DNA from: Haplosporangium gracile | Taxonomy: Eukaryota; Mortierellomycota; Mortierellomycetes; Mortierellales; Mortierellaceae | Assembly: GCA_015499985.1 (NCBI GenBank) | Contig: JAAAUF010000134.1 | Coordinates: 1-60,212, forward strand | Length of the DNA: 60,212 nucleotides | Direction of reading: 5' to 3' | Part shown: piece after piece, positions 21,957 through 35,099 of the stretch | How positions within the stretch are numbered: the first letter of the stretch is position 1 | How the letters are laid out: each line of letters begins with the position of its first letter | Program-made: the position numbers and the translations under genes | The notes under the pieces: generated by a model | What the model was told of the DNA's origin: nothing | The model's database searches: none | What the model saw: only the letters and a program-made list of their open reading frames with translations

Positions 21957-23236
21957 TGATGATTGATGTGAAAAGTAGTGAATTTTGGCTTTGCCTTCGT
22001 TTTATCGAGAGGGAAGTACAACTGGAATGTGGGTAGAGTAGGGGTAGTTGAGGATGTTTTTTTACTACAAGGGTTCGAGAGAGTGTGTGCGGGAGGTGAG
22101 AGAGTGAGAGAGTGCGGGAGATGAGAGCGGTGTAGCTGTGTTTATTATTATTGTTGCATGAGAGAGTGAATGAGAGAAAAAAAAAATGAAGGAAGGAAGG
22201 AATGAAGGGAAAAGAAAGGAGACGAAGGAGTCAACAGCGATAGCAATAACAACAGCAACAGCAGCAGCAGTAGCAGCAGCAGCAGCAGGTAGCAGCAGGC
22301 AGCAATGGCAGTGGTAAGAGGAGAACGAGGGGGTGGGTCTCTGTAGGACAGAGTGTGCGCCATTCGGACAGCAAAGCAGTAGCAACGGCAGCAACAACAG
22401 CAATTGACAGCAAACAATAGAAGGAACCAAAAGGAGAGCGCACACCCCGGAATTCGCCGTGCGGAGGAAATTAAAAAAAAAGTGGGTCGGGGGGCGGGGG
22501 AAGGGTCAAGAGGGCCAAGGGGGAGAGATAGTAAGAAGGGACAAGAAGAGAGATAAATACAAACATGGGTTGAATTATTAAATTAGCACTAGAGTCTACC
22601 AGCATTGCGTTTCACATACACGCGTATGTACAAATTTACGACAAAAAGGTAGCAAAACAAACAGTTGACGACCGAATGGCATTCGTGAGAACATGAACCT
22701 TGTATAAGGTGGCAAACAAGAACAAGAACAACAACAACATTGACAACGAAAAATGAAGAAAGAAAACAAACTCGAAAAGGTCATAATTCCCCGCATTTTA
22801 TTACCTCTTCTAGGAGCCAAGCGGACTCTGCATCTTTTAAGGCACTTCGCACGCCACTGTCAATGTGCGATCGTTTTGCTCTCCTATGCATAGGCAGTCT
22901 TACACATGTATTGATTCCGCCCCATCTCTTTGAAGAGTTACTTTCATTGCTTTCACCGCCTCTCCTTTTCAAACTCTGCTCTCTTCTTACTGGTTCACTG
23001 GTTGGTGCCTGTCCCGTTGTGTTCCCTTATCCTTCAAGTAGAAGCAATAACAAGCAGAAGCACAGCTCCGTGTCGTATCCACTCCCATTTACTACTATTT
23101 AAGTGTATGTACAAGGAAGGTTTTTTTCGAAAAAAGAAAAGAGATGCAAGGATGAACAACTATGGTACAGAAGAATAACAAAACGAATGACAGTGAACAA
23201 AGAAACAAAAAAAGGGGGACGACAACGAGGTATTTT
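21957..23236. other. Intergenic low-complexity region
   Basis: No supported gene. Contains GA-rich, AGC and GAAGG repeats (for example AGC/AAC triplets at about 22245-22310). The open frames here are translations of triplet repeats, mainly poly-Leu or poly-Cys. It probably holds the leader of the Ser/Gln-rich ORF and the 3' UTR of the C2H2 factor. Confidence 0.5.
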
Positions 23237-24802
23237 CTAAAGCTCAAACATGTTTTGGTATACGCAAGAGGTGTCAAGACCCTCCAAAGAAGAAGCAGCA
23301 ACACCGTCTTGGCTACCACCGCCGCTTTGCTGGAGTAAAGCCTCCAAGGCCGAGACAGACTGTCCACAGATCCGCTGGTGGCGGTGGAGGGCATCGTTCC
23401 TCATGAACCCACTCCCACAGCTCTGACAATTATAGGGCTTTTCACCCGTGTGGAGTCGCACATGACGCTCACGGTCGTGGCGACGAGCAAATGCCAAAGG
23501 GCAGGAACCGCAAAGGAAAGGGCGTTCTGCAGAATGGGTCTTCATGTGCGAGGTCAGGTTATAGGCACGCGAAAAGACCTTGCCACAGTCGGGGACATCG
23601 CAGCTGAAGGATGTGGGCTTGACCTTGGGCTTTGTCTGGCGGGCACGGCGCTTGCGCTTGACCCGAGCTGAATCGTCGCCAACGACGGCTGTTGACGATG
23701 ATGAGGCAAGAAGGTCCTCCTCAGTCGTAGAGAGATGGCGCTCGGTGGTAGTGTACTTGGCCTTGCGGTAGAGAGGGACCGAGTGCTTCTTGGTAGGGCG
23801 AGCTCTCTTGTTGTTGCCGTTGTTTTGGCAAACGACAACGTGGCTTGGGAACGCTTTCTGCTGGTGGTGGTGCTCGGGGGAAGCAGGACGCGAGGACTCG
23901 ATTGAGGCCCAAGACATGGTAGGCGACTGGGCAAACGACGCATTGGAAACATTACTAACGTTTGGGAGATGAGGGGTCATGAAGAGATCAAGCGAGGTCT
24001 CAATGGTAGAAAGAAGCGAAGGCTGCTGTTGGGATTCGAGAGCGGAGATGTAATAATTAAGGACACCCGACTCGACATAGGCTTGAAAGTTGTCTACTTG
24101 CTCCACCGAGATGGTAGGAACTGCATGGTGAAGAGGTGCGGAAGAAGGAATGAAAGGCTGCTGCTGCTGAATAAAGTTGGGAGCGTACATGGGCTGTTGC
24201 TGGTGCTGGTGCTGGTGCTGAGCAGGCAACGTCTGCATGTACTGTGATTCGGCCATGAGAGCATACTGTTGGGGCTGCTGCTGGTGGTACATTATCTGGG
24301 ACTGCTGGATCTCGGAGTACATTGGACCGGAGGTATCGGGAAGAGCATAGTGAGAGTGGTTGCGGAAGGGATACCGAGTTGAAAGGGAAGGGAAGCCGCT
24401 CTCGAATACCATGGCCATCTCGTCCGAACACTCGAGCTGGTATTGCTTCATGTTGGCATTGGTGTTAGAGTTGTTAGCGTTGCTGTTGTTAGCGCTGATG
24501 CGGTGGCGAGGGGTAGCAAAGATCTCGTACTCGTCGAGATCCTCGTCATCATCCTCCTCCTCCTCGCGTCCATCGGCAGACTCGGAAAACTCGTTTATCG
24601 AGGAGCCGGGAGACATTAATGCAGGGAGGGAGGGAATGTCAAGAGAATCGAATTGAAACTGTGCCGTTGCTGCCGCTGCTGCTGAAAGGTCTGGGAGGAT
24701 AGTGTGGACGTCTGAGGGTATGTTGGCAGGAGTGAAGCTTTGTTCGAACAAGTGGATGTGGATGGAGGGGTATTGTGTTGAGTTGTAGTCTGTGGGGAGC
24801 AT
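23237..24802 (-). CDS. Crz1-like C2H2 zinc-finger transcription factor
   Basis: Single exon, 521 aa from the ATG at 24802 (MLPTDYNSTQ). The open frame extends 172 codons further upstream, but that part is a translated CT-rich leader. Three consecutive C2H2 fingers occupy about residues 399-480: FSCDVPDCGKVFSRAYNLTS, then RPFLCGSCPLAFARRHDRER, then KPYNCQSCGSGFMRNDALHR, with linkers SAERP and TGEKP. The R-x-YNL-x-SH, ERPF-x-C and FARRHDRxRH signatures closely match calcineurin-responsive Crz1 factors. Two segments fit the calcineurin docking consensus PxIxIT: PSIHIH near residue 13 and PTISVE in the Gln-rich middle. An acidic patch (EEEEDDDEDLDEYE), Asn and Gln tracts and a basic stretch (RVKRKRRARQTKPKVK, probable nuclear signal) lie before the fingers. 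The family is secure; the Ca2+/calcineurin role is inferred. Confidence 0.82.
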   Translation of the reverse strand: MLPTDYNSTQYPSIHIHLFEQSFTPANIPSDVHTILPDLSAAAAATAQFQFDSLDIPSLPALMSPGSSINEFSESADGREEEEDDDEDLDEYEIFATPRHRISANNSNANNSNTNANMKQYQLECSDEMAMVFESGFPSLSTRYPFRNHSHYALPDTSGPMYSEIQQSQIMYHQQQPQQYALMAESQYMQTLPAQHQHQHQQQPMYAPNFIQQQQPFIPSSAPLHHAVPTISVEQVDNFQAYVESGVLNYYISALESQQQPSLLSTIETSLDLFMTPHLPNVSNVSNASFAQSPTMSWASIESSRPASPEHHHQQKAFPSHVVVCQNNGNNKRARPTKKHSVPLYRKAKYTTTERHLSTTEEDLLASSSSTAVVGDDSARVKRKRRARQTKPKVKPTSFSCDVPDCGKVFSRAYNLTSHMKTHSAERPFLCGSCPLAFARRHDRERHVRLHTGEKPYNCQSCGSGFMRNDALHRHQRICGQSVSALEALLQQSGGGSQDGVAASSLEGLDTSCVYQNMFEL

Positions 24803-27800
24803 TGGACAAGATACGAATGTGGAGAGGTTGTGTGGAGGAGAATAAGAACAAGAGCGAGTTGGGTTTTTATGAATAAGAAGAGGTACTTTAGTGAGGAGGG
24901 GAATGGGCTGATGGATATAAAACAAAAGCGCAGATCGGAAAAAGGGGTTGGCGATGATTTCTAAGCAAAATAGAAGAAGGGGTAGATGTACAAGGATTGT
25001 AAATAGATCAAGATTACAAGGAGAGAGGGGGAAGCGAAAGAGGATTTTCGCGAGACTTGAGGGAGTGTGGGAGAAGAGGTGGCGAGAATGAAGAGAGAGA
25101 AAGAGACAAAGACGAGAATGAAGTAGTGAAGAGGAGAAAAGAAAAAAAAAAGAGAAGGAAGGGTCGAAATAGTGTCTATTTGTATAAAAAAAAAATCCAG
25201 CCATGAGGGAGGAGATACAACAAGAAGTCGAGAAGTTAAGGGCGAAGGGGAGGGAAATCAGACATGTTTGCATATGTCCCAAGCAAGATGAAGGATGAGC
25301 GCAATTAATAAGGCTCAATTCAGTGGGTGTTATTCAGTGGACTTTGCAGTTAAGATAAAAGGTAGAGAATGATTGCGAAAATAATGTAGGTAAATCATAG
25401 TAATGATTGTCCTATGGTCTTACGTTCTGTTGCAATATTCATTTGCTCGCTCGCTCAAATTTTCTATTCGAAAGAAGAAGGATTAAAAAATAATAAAAAG
25501 ATGCAAAGTGAACGATGCGAACGACTCAAGTGGACAGACTGACTGATCAAAAGAGTAGGAACAAAAAGAGACAGGCAAAAAATGAGTGGAATAAAATCAT
25601 CAATCAGCTCATTGACTAAATCATTGACTGACTGACTGGCTGAGACTTTTGTGTGCCTGAACTCTGCCTGCATCAGCCAGTCTGTCGCTCGGTCAGTCAG
25701 TCGGTTAAACTTGTCTGATGCCCCTGTGGAGATAATGAAACTATGAAAAATATTAACTTAAACTGAAATTTAATCACAACCCACTCCATTATATATTTCC
25801 TCCTTGTTGCCAAAATTACCTTAACCTTCGTTTAAGACGAGCAACATCGATCTGCCCTACCAAAGGGATTTCTAACTGGTTAGAAGGCGTATATCCCTCA
25901 CTTTACCAAAGACTACCTTTGGATTCACCGCCTTGCTTGGAATAGTATTACTTTTATGTTAGTCTCTGTCTGTTTACATCCAACACACTCCCTCCCCTGA
26001 TTCATCCTTCTCTCGTTTTTTTTGACGTTCTAGTAATTATTTATTATTTTAATTTGTGCTGGGCGCAGGTTGTTTTCGTGGCCACACATCACACATACGC
26101 CTTTTTTCTTTCTTTCATTTTGTTTCATATTCTCCTCACTACCTTAACCCTAGTGAAAGACTATACCTTAAGCTACAGAGTTTCGGTACTCTCGCACAAA
26201 ACAAACAACAAAAAAAAACTCTTTACACCTCGTCCTCCATAATAACAAGTAATTAGAATAAAACGCCTCGTCTCCTCTTATCCCTAAGTTGGGACAAACG
26301 GAGCATTAGTCTCATGGCAGACCAATCGGGACAACGCCTCCACTCGCTCCTATTATAGATATCGAGGAGGTAAGGGTCACTCGTACTGGTGCATCACCCT
26401 TTGTCTTGAATAATAAACTTGACATAACGGCGGGTTATTGCTGATGTATCAGATTAAGTATAGGCAGGGTTCTGGTGTACACGAGAAAAAAAACACACAT
26501 CTAACCTTTCGGCGCTCAACGGCATTCCTCCGAGGAGGTTTATCAAACCCTTTGTTTTAGTAGGTTAGTATACAATGTGTATCCGCCTTTAAGCCCTTGC
26601 TTCCTTTCTTTATTCACATATTCACGGACTTGAATTTGAATCCGATGTTTAGGTGAAGAGAGAGAGCGAGAGCGAAGTTTTATTATTACTATTGCGTCTT
26701 CGGTACATACCATCCAGCAACTATCGATGCTCTTGAAGCGGTTATTGCATTGGAACCCATAGCGTGTGCAAAAAGGATCCGACCCGTCTTTGGCCTATTT
26801 TATCGTGATTTATGCAAGCCATATTTTTTTTTTTTTTTTTCAAACGGTCCACTGCCTAGTGACTTTTTTTTTATCAGTACTGCTGTTTGGAAACACTACC
26901 TCTGGTAAGAGGACCATTCTCACAAAACATCACTTTTTTCGATTTCCATTCGCGTGAAAGACAAAAAGAGTGATTATAGTCTTAGTTGTTTTTGTTCCTT
27001 TTCATTTCCCTTGAGCTCTCATATCGTACTCTTTCCTTCTTCTCTTTTTATACTCGATGGTGCTGTTATTGATGCTGTTGTGTTGAAATGTACACAGTTT
27101 TGGTTTGTCAACGTTCTCTCGCTGACCATCTCGCATGAATTAGAGCGATAAATGCACCAGAGCAAAAATAAACATTAAAAAATATAATAATTTAGAACTC
27201 TTTAGCCCTTCACATTCCTCTGATAATAAAAATAATAAGGGATTTGCTTGTGTTTTCCTTAATAACAATAGCCTATTCTCCAACTGCCTGCTCCTGGCCT
27301 TGCTTTTTTTATTCACCTGTAGCATACGCGTCGCTGTAGGCACCAGAGATGCTTCTATGCTTTCCTTGGCTCATTTTTTTAGTGGTATCTATGGGCACAC
27401 CTCCATCAGCATAACCGTTATGATCGTTCCGGGTGGTCGCTGCACTGCTCTGCGCCGCATTTTTTAGGGTCTACGTTCTTTCCTTCCTTCTTTTGCATGC
27501 ACCTTCGTGTTTCTCGGTCATTCCCCTCTATGGTTGATGAATAAATGGCGGATGGGTGGGTGGGTCACTTTGTTTCTCTCCCTGCTTCTGTCCAGTGCAG
27601 TCGCGTTCCAGTGTCCAACTAAGGTTTTTTTTTGGATTCATTTTCCATGTGCACTGCCACATCATGACTACTAGGAATCCGTGTCCTGGTATCCGTTAGA
27701 GTTCTGGATCTAGAGCATGTACACTGCCACACGAGTAATGAATTCTACCGGTCAAAAAAAAATTGCGAGTAGAAGGAAGCATGCAGAGCATTCAGACTGA

Positions 27801-30800
27801 CGCGCACATACACACACGCGGGGAAGGGAGAGACAGAGAGTAATTGACTAGAGGAAGGAAGGAAAAAAAAAAGTTGATCCAGCACCATGGGCTAATTCTG
27901 AAAATATATACTATAAGAGAGGGATATACTGTAGAGGATTATGCTATAGGGAAAGTATGACTGTACTTCTCTTGCATCACTTGCTCTTTCTCTCCTCAAA
28001 GAATGGTTGGTGCTAAGAAGGACATTACAAGTAGGAAAATGGGAAAGGAGGTCAATGGGCTATGCAGATCATGACGGTTCATTTGTTTTGCATGCACCGT
28101 GCAACTAACCCTCCTTCTCCATCACCATGCCAGCGAACAATAGAACAAGAAAAACCAACTCCTCCGCTTATCAGCTTCGCCCAAACACCTGCGACATGGT
28201 CCTTCTATCTATATGGTAAATCGGGACGCTTCGTACCGCGTTTCTTATCTTTATGACAGTGCGCACTGCGAGGATGCGTAAGATGTCTCTTACTTCATGA
28301 GTCGCCAATACCTTAGGAATTGAAGGTTTTTACTTGCGTATATGCCCGTTTGTCTCTGCCAGTCGCGGGTTTCCCGCGAGAGAAAGGACGACCTAGTCCT
28401 TCAGTCGGCAATTTTATTACTCTCTTGCAATGAGAAAGCGAGAGAGAGTGAGAGAAAAGGAGATCATGAAAGAAGTGCCTTCCTTGCCTTCCTTCGGATG
28501 CAGGCTTAGTTGTGAGTACAACCTCGTAAAGAAGGTGAAAAAAAATAGGGTTCTTATGGATCTGTGGAATGCTGTTATGAAGAATTTCGGGATTGTCTAA
28601 CAAGCATGGTCATTTTCTCTCCCCTTTATTTATTGCTCATGTTTACACATTGTGAGTGCTATTCTTTTTCTTGTAACTTTTTTTTGTTGTTTCCTCACTC
28701 TCGCCGGTCAAACTTCTCCCTGAACCAATGGTTGCCCCTACCCGGCGCTGGTCAACTTTAAATGTCGACGATAAACAAACGCACACAGGCACACATATAC
28801 ACAAGCGCGTTTTCTGTTTCTGGACGCCTTGATTAATGAAGGAGGATGGGGGAGAGGAGGAAACGAAGAAAGTGATAAGGAGGCCAACCTGGGGTTCCTC
28901 ATGTTCTCATCTTGCGGTTGTGCTTCTCTTCTATCCTCACTCTGTCTGGAAATAATACACTGTTCATAGTTTAACTTAAGTGGTAATCTTATTCTCACGC
29001 CTTCGAATCCTCTCCCCTTTTCCATCCGTCCAACAGTCAATAGAGTGAAACAAAAAATGTTTGCTGCATTGCCCAACCCATGGAGAAAGGGCAGGGAGGA
29101 CATGGTCTCGGATGTCTCACATCATCCACCCACAGCTGAACACGCACGCTTTGCAAACCTTATCTGGGCTAAGTCGTATGCATGGCCACCCCCATCTCTG
29201 TTCTTTCCCTGGCTACCTCTCGCTCCCTCCCTTCCGTCCGTCCATCGAAAATGAAAAACAAAAGACCGATTAGGGCTAGAGTGAGAGAGCATTGCAAATC
29301 CACGAGGGAAATTACACGCTTGTCTCTTCATAGACTGTCTCTCATTTGTTTAATATTTTTGTTTGTCATCCACATCCAGCGGGTACAATAGAAAGAAAAA
29401 AAAACAATTAGATGGTGAGCTGGAGAATGAGATGGCGGAAACGGGGACCGCGAGATGGCTTCAACAAGAAGAGGTGAGGCATGGGGAGAGTGGGGGATCG
29501 ACCAAAAATAAACAAAACAAAACAAATCAATCTCTCATTCACGATCCTCTTATCCATCCAACCATCCCAACGAAAACAAAAACACCTTCTATCTTTCTAT
29601 CTTTCTTCTCTCTTTTTCTTTTCTTTCCACCGTTTTGGTTTCTTTTTCTGTTTTCTTTTTTTTTTCTTTTTCGCTGACGTACATTACTGAAAATAGAACA
29701 AGACTTTGTCATTTCTTCGTTTACTTCTTGGCACATTGATATAGCCCACACCCATACCTACACGGGAACAACGCATTCAGTTATTAAAAAAAAGAAATAT
29801 ATTCAGCGTACGATATTTTTTATTTTATTTTGTGAGCTGACCTGGACGGCAGGTCCACATGGGAAGAAAGAAAAAAACGGTAAAAGAGAGAATGACTGAC
29901 ATTGAAAGATTTTGTCAGATTTTATCCCGATCGTCCCGCGAAAGGGAAGTGACGGAGAGGGAGAGATATAATTTTTAAAAAAAAGGGGGGGCAAGAAAAG
30001 AAAGAAAGAAAAAAAAATGGAGCATTAAAACCGACTCGACTTGTTTTGAACTCTTCATGAATGATCATCGATACTCCGGAATATCCTTCAGTTGACGCTG
30101 AAAGCAATAAATGATTTTTGACTTCGAGATGCAAACGATGAACCACGCCCTTGCTGCTTACTAGGTTTCTGACACCCTGAACGACAAGGGAAGCATAAAT
30201 CCCATAAGGTCATGGTAGATTGATCAATTGAGAGTTTCGTCCCCAGTTGACTTTTTTTTTTTCTAAATATGCGTGGCTTGAGAGTCCAGACAGGATTCTA
30301 TCCCTCCCTTTTTCTTTTTTTTCTTGCCACGCGGCATATAGTTCTTCTTCAATTTGACTATAAGCCTCTTTTCTTCCTCTCTCCTCTCATTGCTCCGCGG
30401 AGGTTTGGCACAAAATGTTGTCAAGATGAGATGAGTTCATGCACGGAACAAGGAGGAGATCGAAAAAAAGAATGAATGAAAAAGCAAGAAAGCTAAGCCG
30501 CCCTTTGGCCACTGGGGAGTACAAGCACCCCTCTTTCTCAAGAAAAAAAAGACTAACTTCCAGCCCTGCCTTCCCTTCCCTGCACCATGGCCCTATTGCA
30601 CTGAAGGGGACGTCCATTTGGGCGTGTGTCACCATTCCCCCCTGTGTTCACTGTTGAGAGGAAGGGAGATGTGTAGCACACGAAATATTGGCGTGGGCGT
30701 GCATGAAAGCCAGACTATTATTATCCCGATCACTTTTTTTAAGCCTTTGTTCATGCAAAGTGGGAAATGGAAGAATAGGACGTAGAATAGAGAAGGGAAC

Positions 30801-33800
30801 GATATTGAAGGGAGCGGAAGACCTGTCCTTTTTGACTTTCTATCTTTTTTTTCATTTTTTTTTATAAGAGCTAGACGACGACAGCATATGGAGAAGGTAG
30901 ATGTCCAATGCTCCACATTGGGCAACGATCTCCGTCTTTCTACCACTCTTGTTCTCTTGCTCGGCTGTTTAGTGAGCTACCCGGTCTTAAATCTCGACGG
31001 AGCCTTGGCATTTTTATCTGTCCGGCGGCATTCAAAAATAAAGACCGTCTCTGTCTCCAGGAAGTTTTTTTTGTTCAACGCGATCGAGTCGCGACAAAGA
31101 AGAGAAAGTTAGTTTTCATCGACCTTACGTGTTCGATCCTCGGGGGAAAAAAAACTCATACAAAAAACAATGGCTTAACGTCCTTCACTCAAGTTGTAAA
31201 AGAAGGCCTTTGTAGGATTGCTTCGATCTGTTGGCATGTTTTATTTTTGACTTGTTATCTGTCTCTGAACCCCCTGTGCACATGTGCACAACGTCCTTTG
31301 GCAAGGAGTGGCATTCGCTGCAATTGACTTCACGTCGTGTCACAACAACAACGATGTTAGCAAGAACAGCAACGAAGAGCCTCGCCTATTCGCCTCAATC
31401 CGTCTTCGCCCCTTCTTTTCAATTCTTTCCTTCGCGCGAACAGGGCAATTAGACTAGCAAAATGCTCAAGGCTCCTTTCATGAAAAATGCTAAGTACCTC
31501 CGAGGAGAAACAAAAAAAAAAAGGAGCTCGAAGAGGGTTGATCGAAAGAAATCGGATGAAATAAATTAATCTTTTCTAGCAGGATACTACGAACATCTTT
31601 CTCGGCTCATTATTTGAGAGGATATGGACAGTTATGCACGCCCCGTCAGCCCGCTCACCAACTTTGCTCAGTTGAAAGAAGAGAGAAAAAAAGGTTGAAG
31701 GTGGTTGGTTGAAAAGGAATGGAATAATAGGCTGGAAATGCAGCCGTTACGAGGAGTCAACCAAGGAGCTGGGAAGTAAGAAAATGAGGAGTTGGTAAGA
31801 TAGAAGAGGAGAAAAAAAGAGAGCAACAAGAGGGAGAGAAGACTGGGGCCAAAAGGCGAAAGTGAAAGTGACGACCACGTGGCGGCGGCGAAGGTGCGAT
31901 ATGATATCTTTTTATTTCACTTGGGAAAAAAAGATAAATTATCATGGGCTGATTTTTGGATGTTGTTTGAGCACCAACGAGGTCTCTTGCAAGAACAACT
32001 AAGGTTTTGTTTGTTTTTGTCTGTTGACACGTCAATAGACCTTAACATCTTAGCGTTAAACGTTTGTTGACGACGACGACGACGAAAAGGGAAAAGATTA
32101 TTACTAAGAGCCTCCTTTATTAATTCCCTTGCCCGCCCCCATGCATCCGTTATCCATCAATCCATTGTCGGTTTGCCTGCAGTTTGTGATTCATGTTATC
32201 CTATTCTCTTCCTGGGAGGATTCCAATCACCAATCTGCTCACTTTTTTTTTTTTTGTTGCTCGAGCTCATGTTATTCTGTTGTCGCTTTCGGTTGGTTGT
32301 GCCATCCAATTCCCACTTTTGTTCACTATGCATTTATTTACTGTTCCTCTTCCTCTTTCACCGTCAGGAAAAAAAGTCAAGCATTCAGAAAGGAAAAAGA
32401 GCGGGCGAAGGAGGAAAGAAATGAAAGAAAGACAAAAAAAAATGCTAGAAAAGTATTCTGCGGAGGAGGAAATCATGAGCAGACAACGAATACTCGAATA
32501 TCCGTACCGGCTCAGAGCAAACATGCTCCTGTAAGATTTTTTTGAGTTTTGCAAAAAAGGATAATAACTACGGGCGCACTGGGGAGGTTTTCTTTGCTCC
32601 TATGAGTTAATTTAAGTTAACTCAAAAAATTAAGTTATCAGGCAGCAAAGTGCAAGCCGCCTTTGAAGAAAAAAGAAAAGGTCACGCAAATTTTTATTGT
32701 TTGTTTTTACTCACCTTAACCCCTTGCTGACCTGCTTAAAGAAAAAAAAGTCTCACGAGGGCGCGCCACATGTTTATTAATAATCGGTTGGACGGATCGA
32801 CTTTCTTTACCAGCCATAACCACGCACCATCGAAGACAACATTACCCACCCTTTACTCGACATACGCATGCCTCAAAATTATCCGAAAGGCAATCAACCA
32901 CCATCAACAATACCAGCCCTATATCGTATCTCTCCCGCATCCAGACCAATGCCAGCCAGGCGAAGTCTAGACACAAAAAAAATGAGAGGCAATGCAGGGA
33001 AAGGGGAAGGTAACAACATCATCTATTCATGGTCCGCAAACTCTTGGTCCATTTCGCGAAAAGTACATAGACAGACTTATAAGCTGTGATAGGCTATTAT
33101 CGAACTTGCTGTCGCATTTTTTTTTCATTTTCGGACAAGAGGAGGGGACCCACAATCTTTTTGACATGGTGCGGGGAAACAGACGTTACGTGGCAAGACA
33201 AGGGGCTTGGGGAACAATCCGGATTTCATATTTTTTCTTTTTTTTTTTTTGTTTTCCCGATCAAGGTGAAAGTCGAGTACATACTTTTCACGACGTATGT
33301 ATGCCCATGGGCCGTCATCGTTGTTCATTATTATTCATTATTTTCAAGCGGGAGAAGTAAAAAAAAAGGTTGTTGTGAACAAGGAAGGTAAACATATCAG
33401 GACACGTTCAAGCACACGTCTAGTCTGGGGCGGCAACGAGTGTCTGCATTCAAGAAGGGAGCAAAAAACTAAAAAGAAAGCTTCCTAGATCACTTGGAAG
33501 TTTTCCTGGTCACAGCAGTTCTTCAACGCGTTCGCGGCTGCCTTTATCTTTTTCTTTAATTATGCTTATCGACTTTCGCCTTGCAAAAAGCGTCAGCCTC
33601 CTCATTTCCTTGCTCTCATAGGTGGACTGCCATCTCCCAATTCTTGCCTTGAAAGAGTTATCGTTGTCGCAGAAGAACAAAAACAACGAACGCAAACAAT
33701 AAAAATAACTAAGAAAACTACTCTTGCTGCGCGTTGCAATTCGCCCTTTGCGCAATGGGCAATATGCAAATGCATGCATCCCCTTGGCAAAAGTTACATC

Positions 33801-35099
33801 CGTCCGGGTAAAACTGCGAAAACGCGGTTTATCCACACACACATACCGCATGTTTAGCTAATTTTACCTTTTTTTCTGGACTCTTAACCCCAACAACCAC
33901 TCATCCGTCTTTGTCATCTCACGGTACTTCTTGCGAGGCAGTATTGCATAACCTCAGGAACGGAACCTCGGTAAATTTGTAAGCGGGTATCAAAGCCGAA
34001 AATTCTTTAAGCGGATAACATTCACCGATAACATTTTTCCAGAACGAATAAGCTGTAAATATCTCAGCCCCACAATGTCAAGTACGAGCGCGTTGCAGCA
34101 GTGTCAACTCCACAAAGCCAACTACGAACACGAGCGCGAACGCGAACACGTAGCAGAGCCAGCCTAACAAAATCTGCTAGTCCATTGTCGTCTTCGTGGA
34201 GAAGAACAAGTCAGAGCTAGAGCGGAGTGTTGCATCTTCTTTGTATCCGGACATTTTTTTTTTTTTTTGTTTGTTTTGTTTGTTTATTTCCAGCCGGCTG
34301 AGTCGCTGGCGCTCAGATCCAGAAGTGCTTGAGGTCCACTTGTCTCACACGCCACAGGATCCGTTCATTTTTACCTAAGGAAATGAGTATATGTTGGTTT
34401 TCGGCTCCATAGCCCGGAAGTCTCATGGCATTCTTGGTCCTACCCAGCCTGTCAACTTTATGATTATTTATCTCCGGTATTCACTTATGCGCTTTGCGAT
34501 CTGTCAACTTGTAAAATAATTGGTTCTTATCATCCCAAGCTATCTGCCATAGTTTACTTGTGTGTCCCTGATATGTCATGCACGCCCTTGAAATTGTACA
34601 CGTCCTAGGTGTACCATATGCCACCGCGATGGGCTTACATATCAGCTGTCCAGTAGTGTCTTTAGGCGTTATTTGCAGAAGTTTCTCTGCTATCGTCCCA
34701 TGGCTCAAGCTGCGAGTAAGTTGTTTCTATGCCTGTGCTCTGGGGTGCTTCATCTGCCTACATATATCGTTGTGCTTCCCGATCCACCCATCCTGTCTTT
34801 TGCTAATATTGCTTTCATAATAGTAATGAACCCGTGAAGGCACAAGTCCAAAGGTGCTATCGATAACATCTAGCAATCATGTAATTTGTTGAGCAAAAAG
34901 ACACTCTGTAATTGGGAGGGATCCTTAAGAGATATTCTGGATTGGAGTTGAGGGGGTAGTTGTTTGGATGATGCACTATCTGTTGTAAGTTTCGTCCAAG
35001 TTCCCAAAGTTCCGATTCGTCCTGCGAGTTTTGTATTTCCTGATATTTCACTTTGTTAATGCTCCGCGTCTAGTCTCTGGTAAGCTTACGATGCGGGTT
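24803..35099. other. ~10-kb gene-poor interval
   Basis: No ORF here resembles a known family, and I could build no multi-exon model. The first ~900 nt is the pyrimidine-rich leader/promoter of the Crz1-like gene. Beyond it are A/T homopolymers, GA-rich stretches (26655-26675, 28430-28460), a small nested hairpin (25861-25898), and two minus-strand open patches at 34481-34708 and 34857-35051 that look weakly protein-like but are not recognisable. It could hold long 5' UTR introns, non-coding transcripts or decayed sequence. Confidence 0.5.

Noticed and set aside
22065..22445. Poly-Leu/poly-Cys open frames over AGC-rich DNA
   Set aside because: Triplet-repeat translation artefacts with no start context or domain.
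24803..25318. 172-codon N-terminal extension of the Crz1-like protein
   Set aside because: The extension is Phe/Ser/Leu-rich, a translated CT-rich leader with no conserved feature. MLPTD at 24802 is the natural start.
26470..26580. GC-rich patch with CCTCCGAGGAGG palindrome as a structured RNA gene
   Set aside because: Only one short palindrome is clear. No known snRNA or snoRNA boxes were found.
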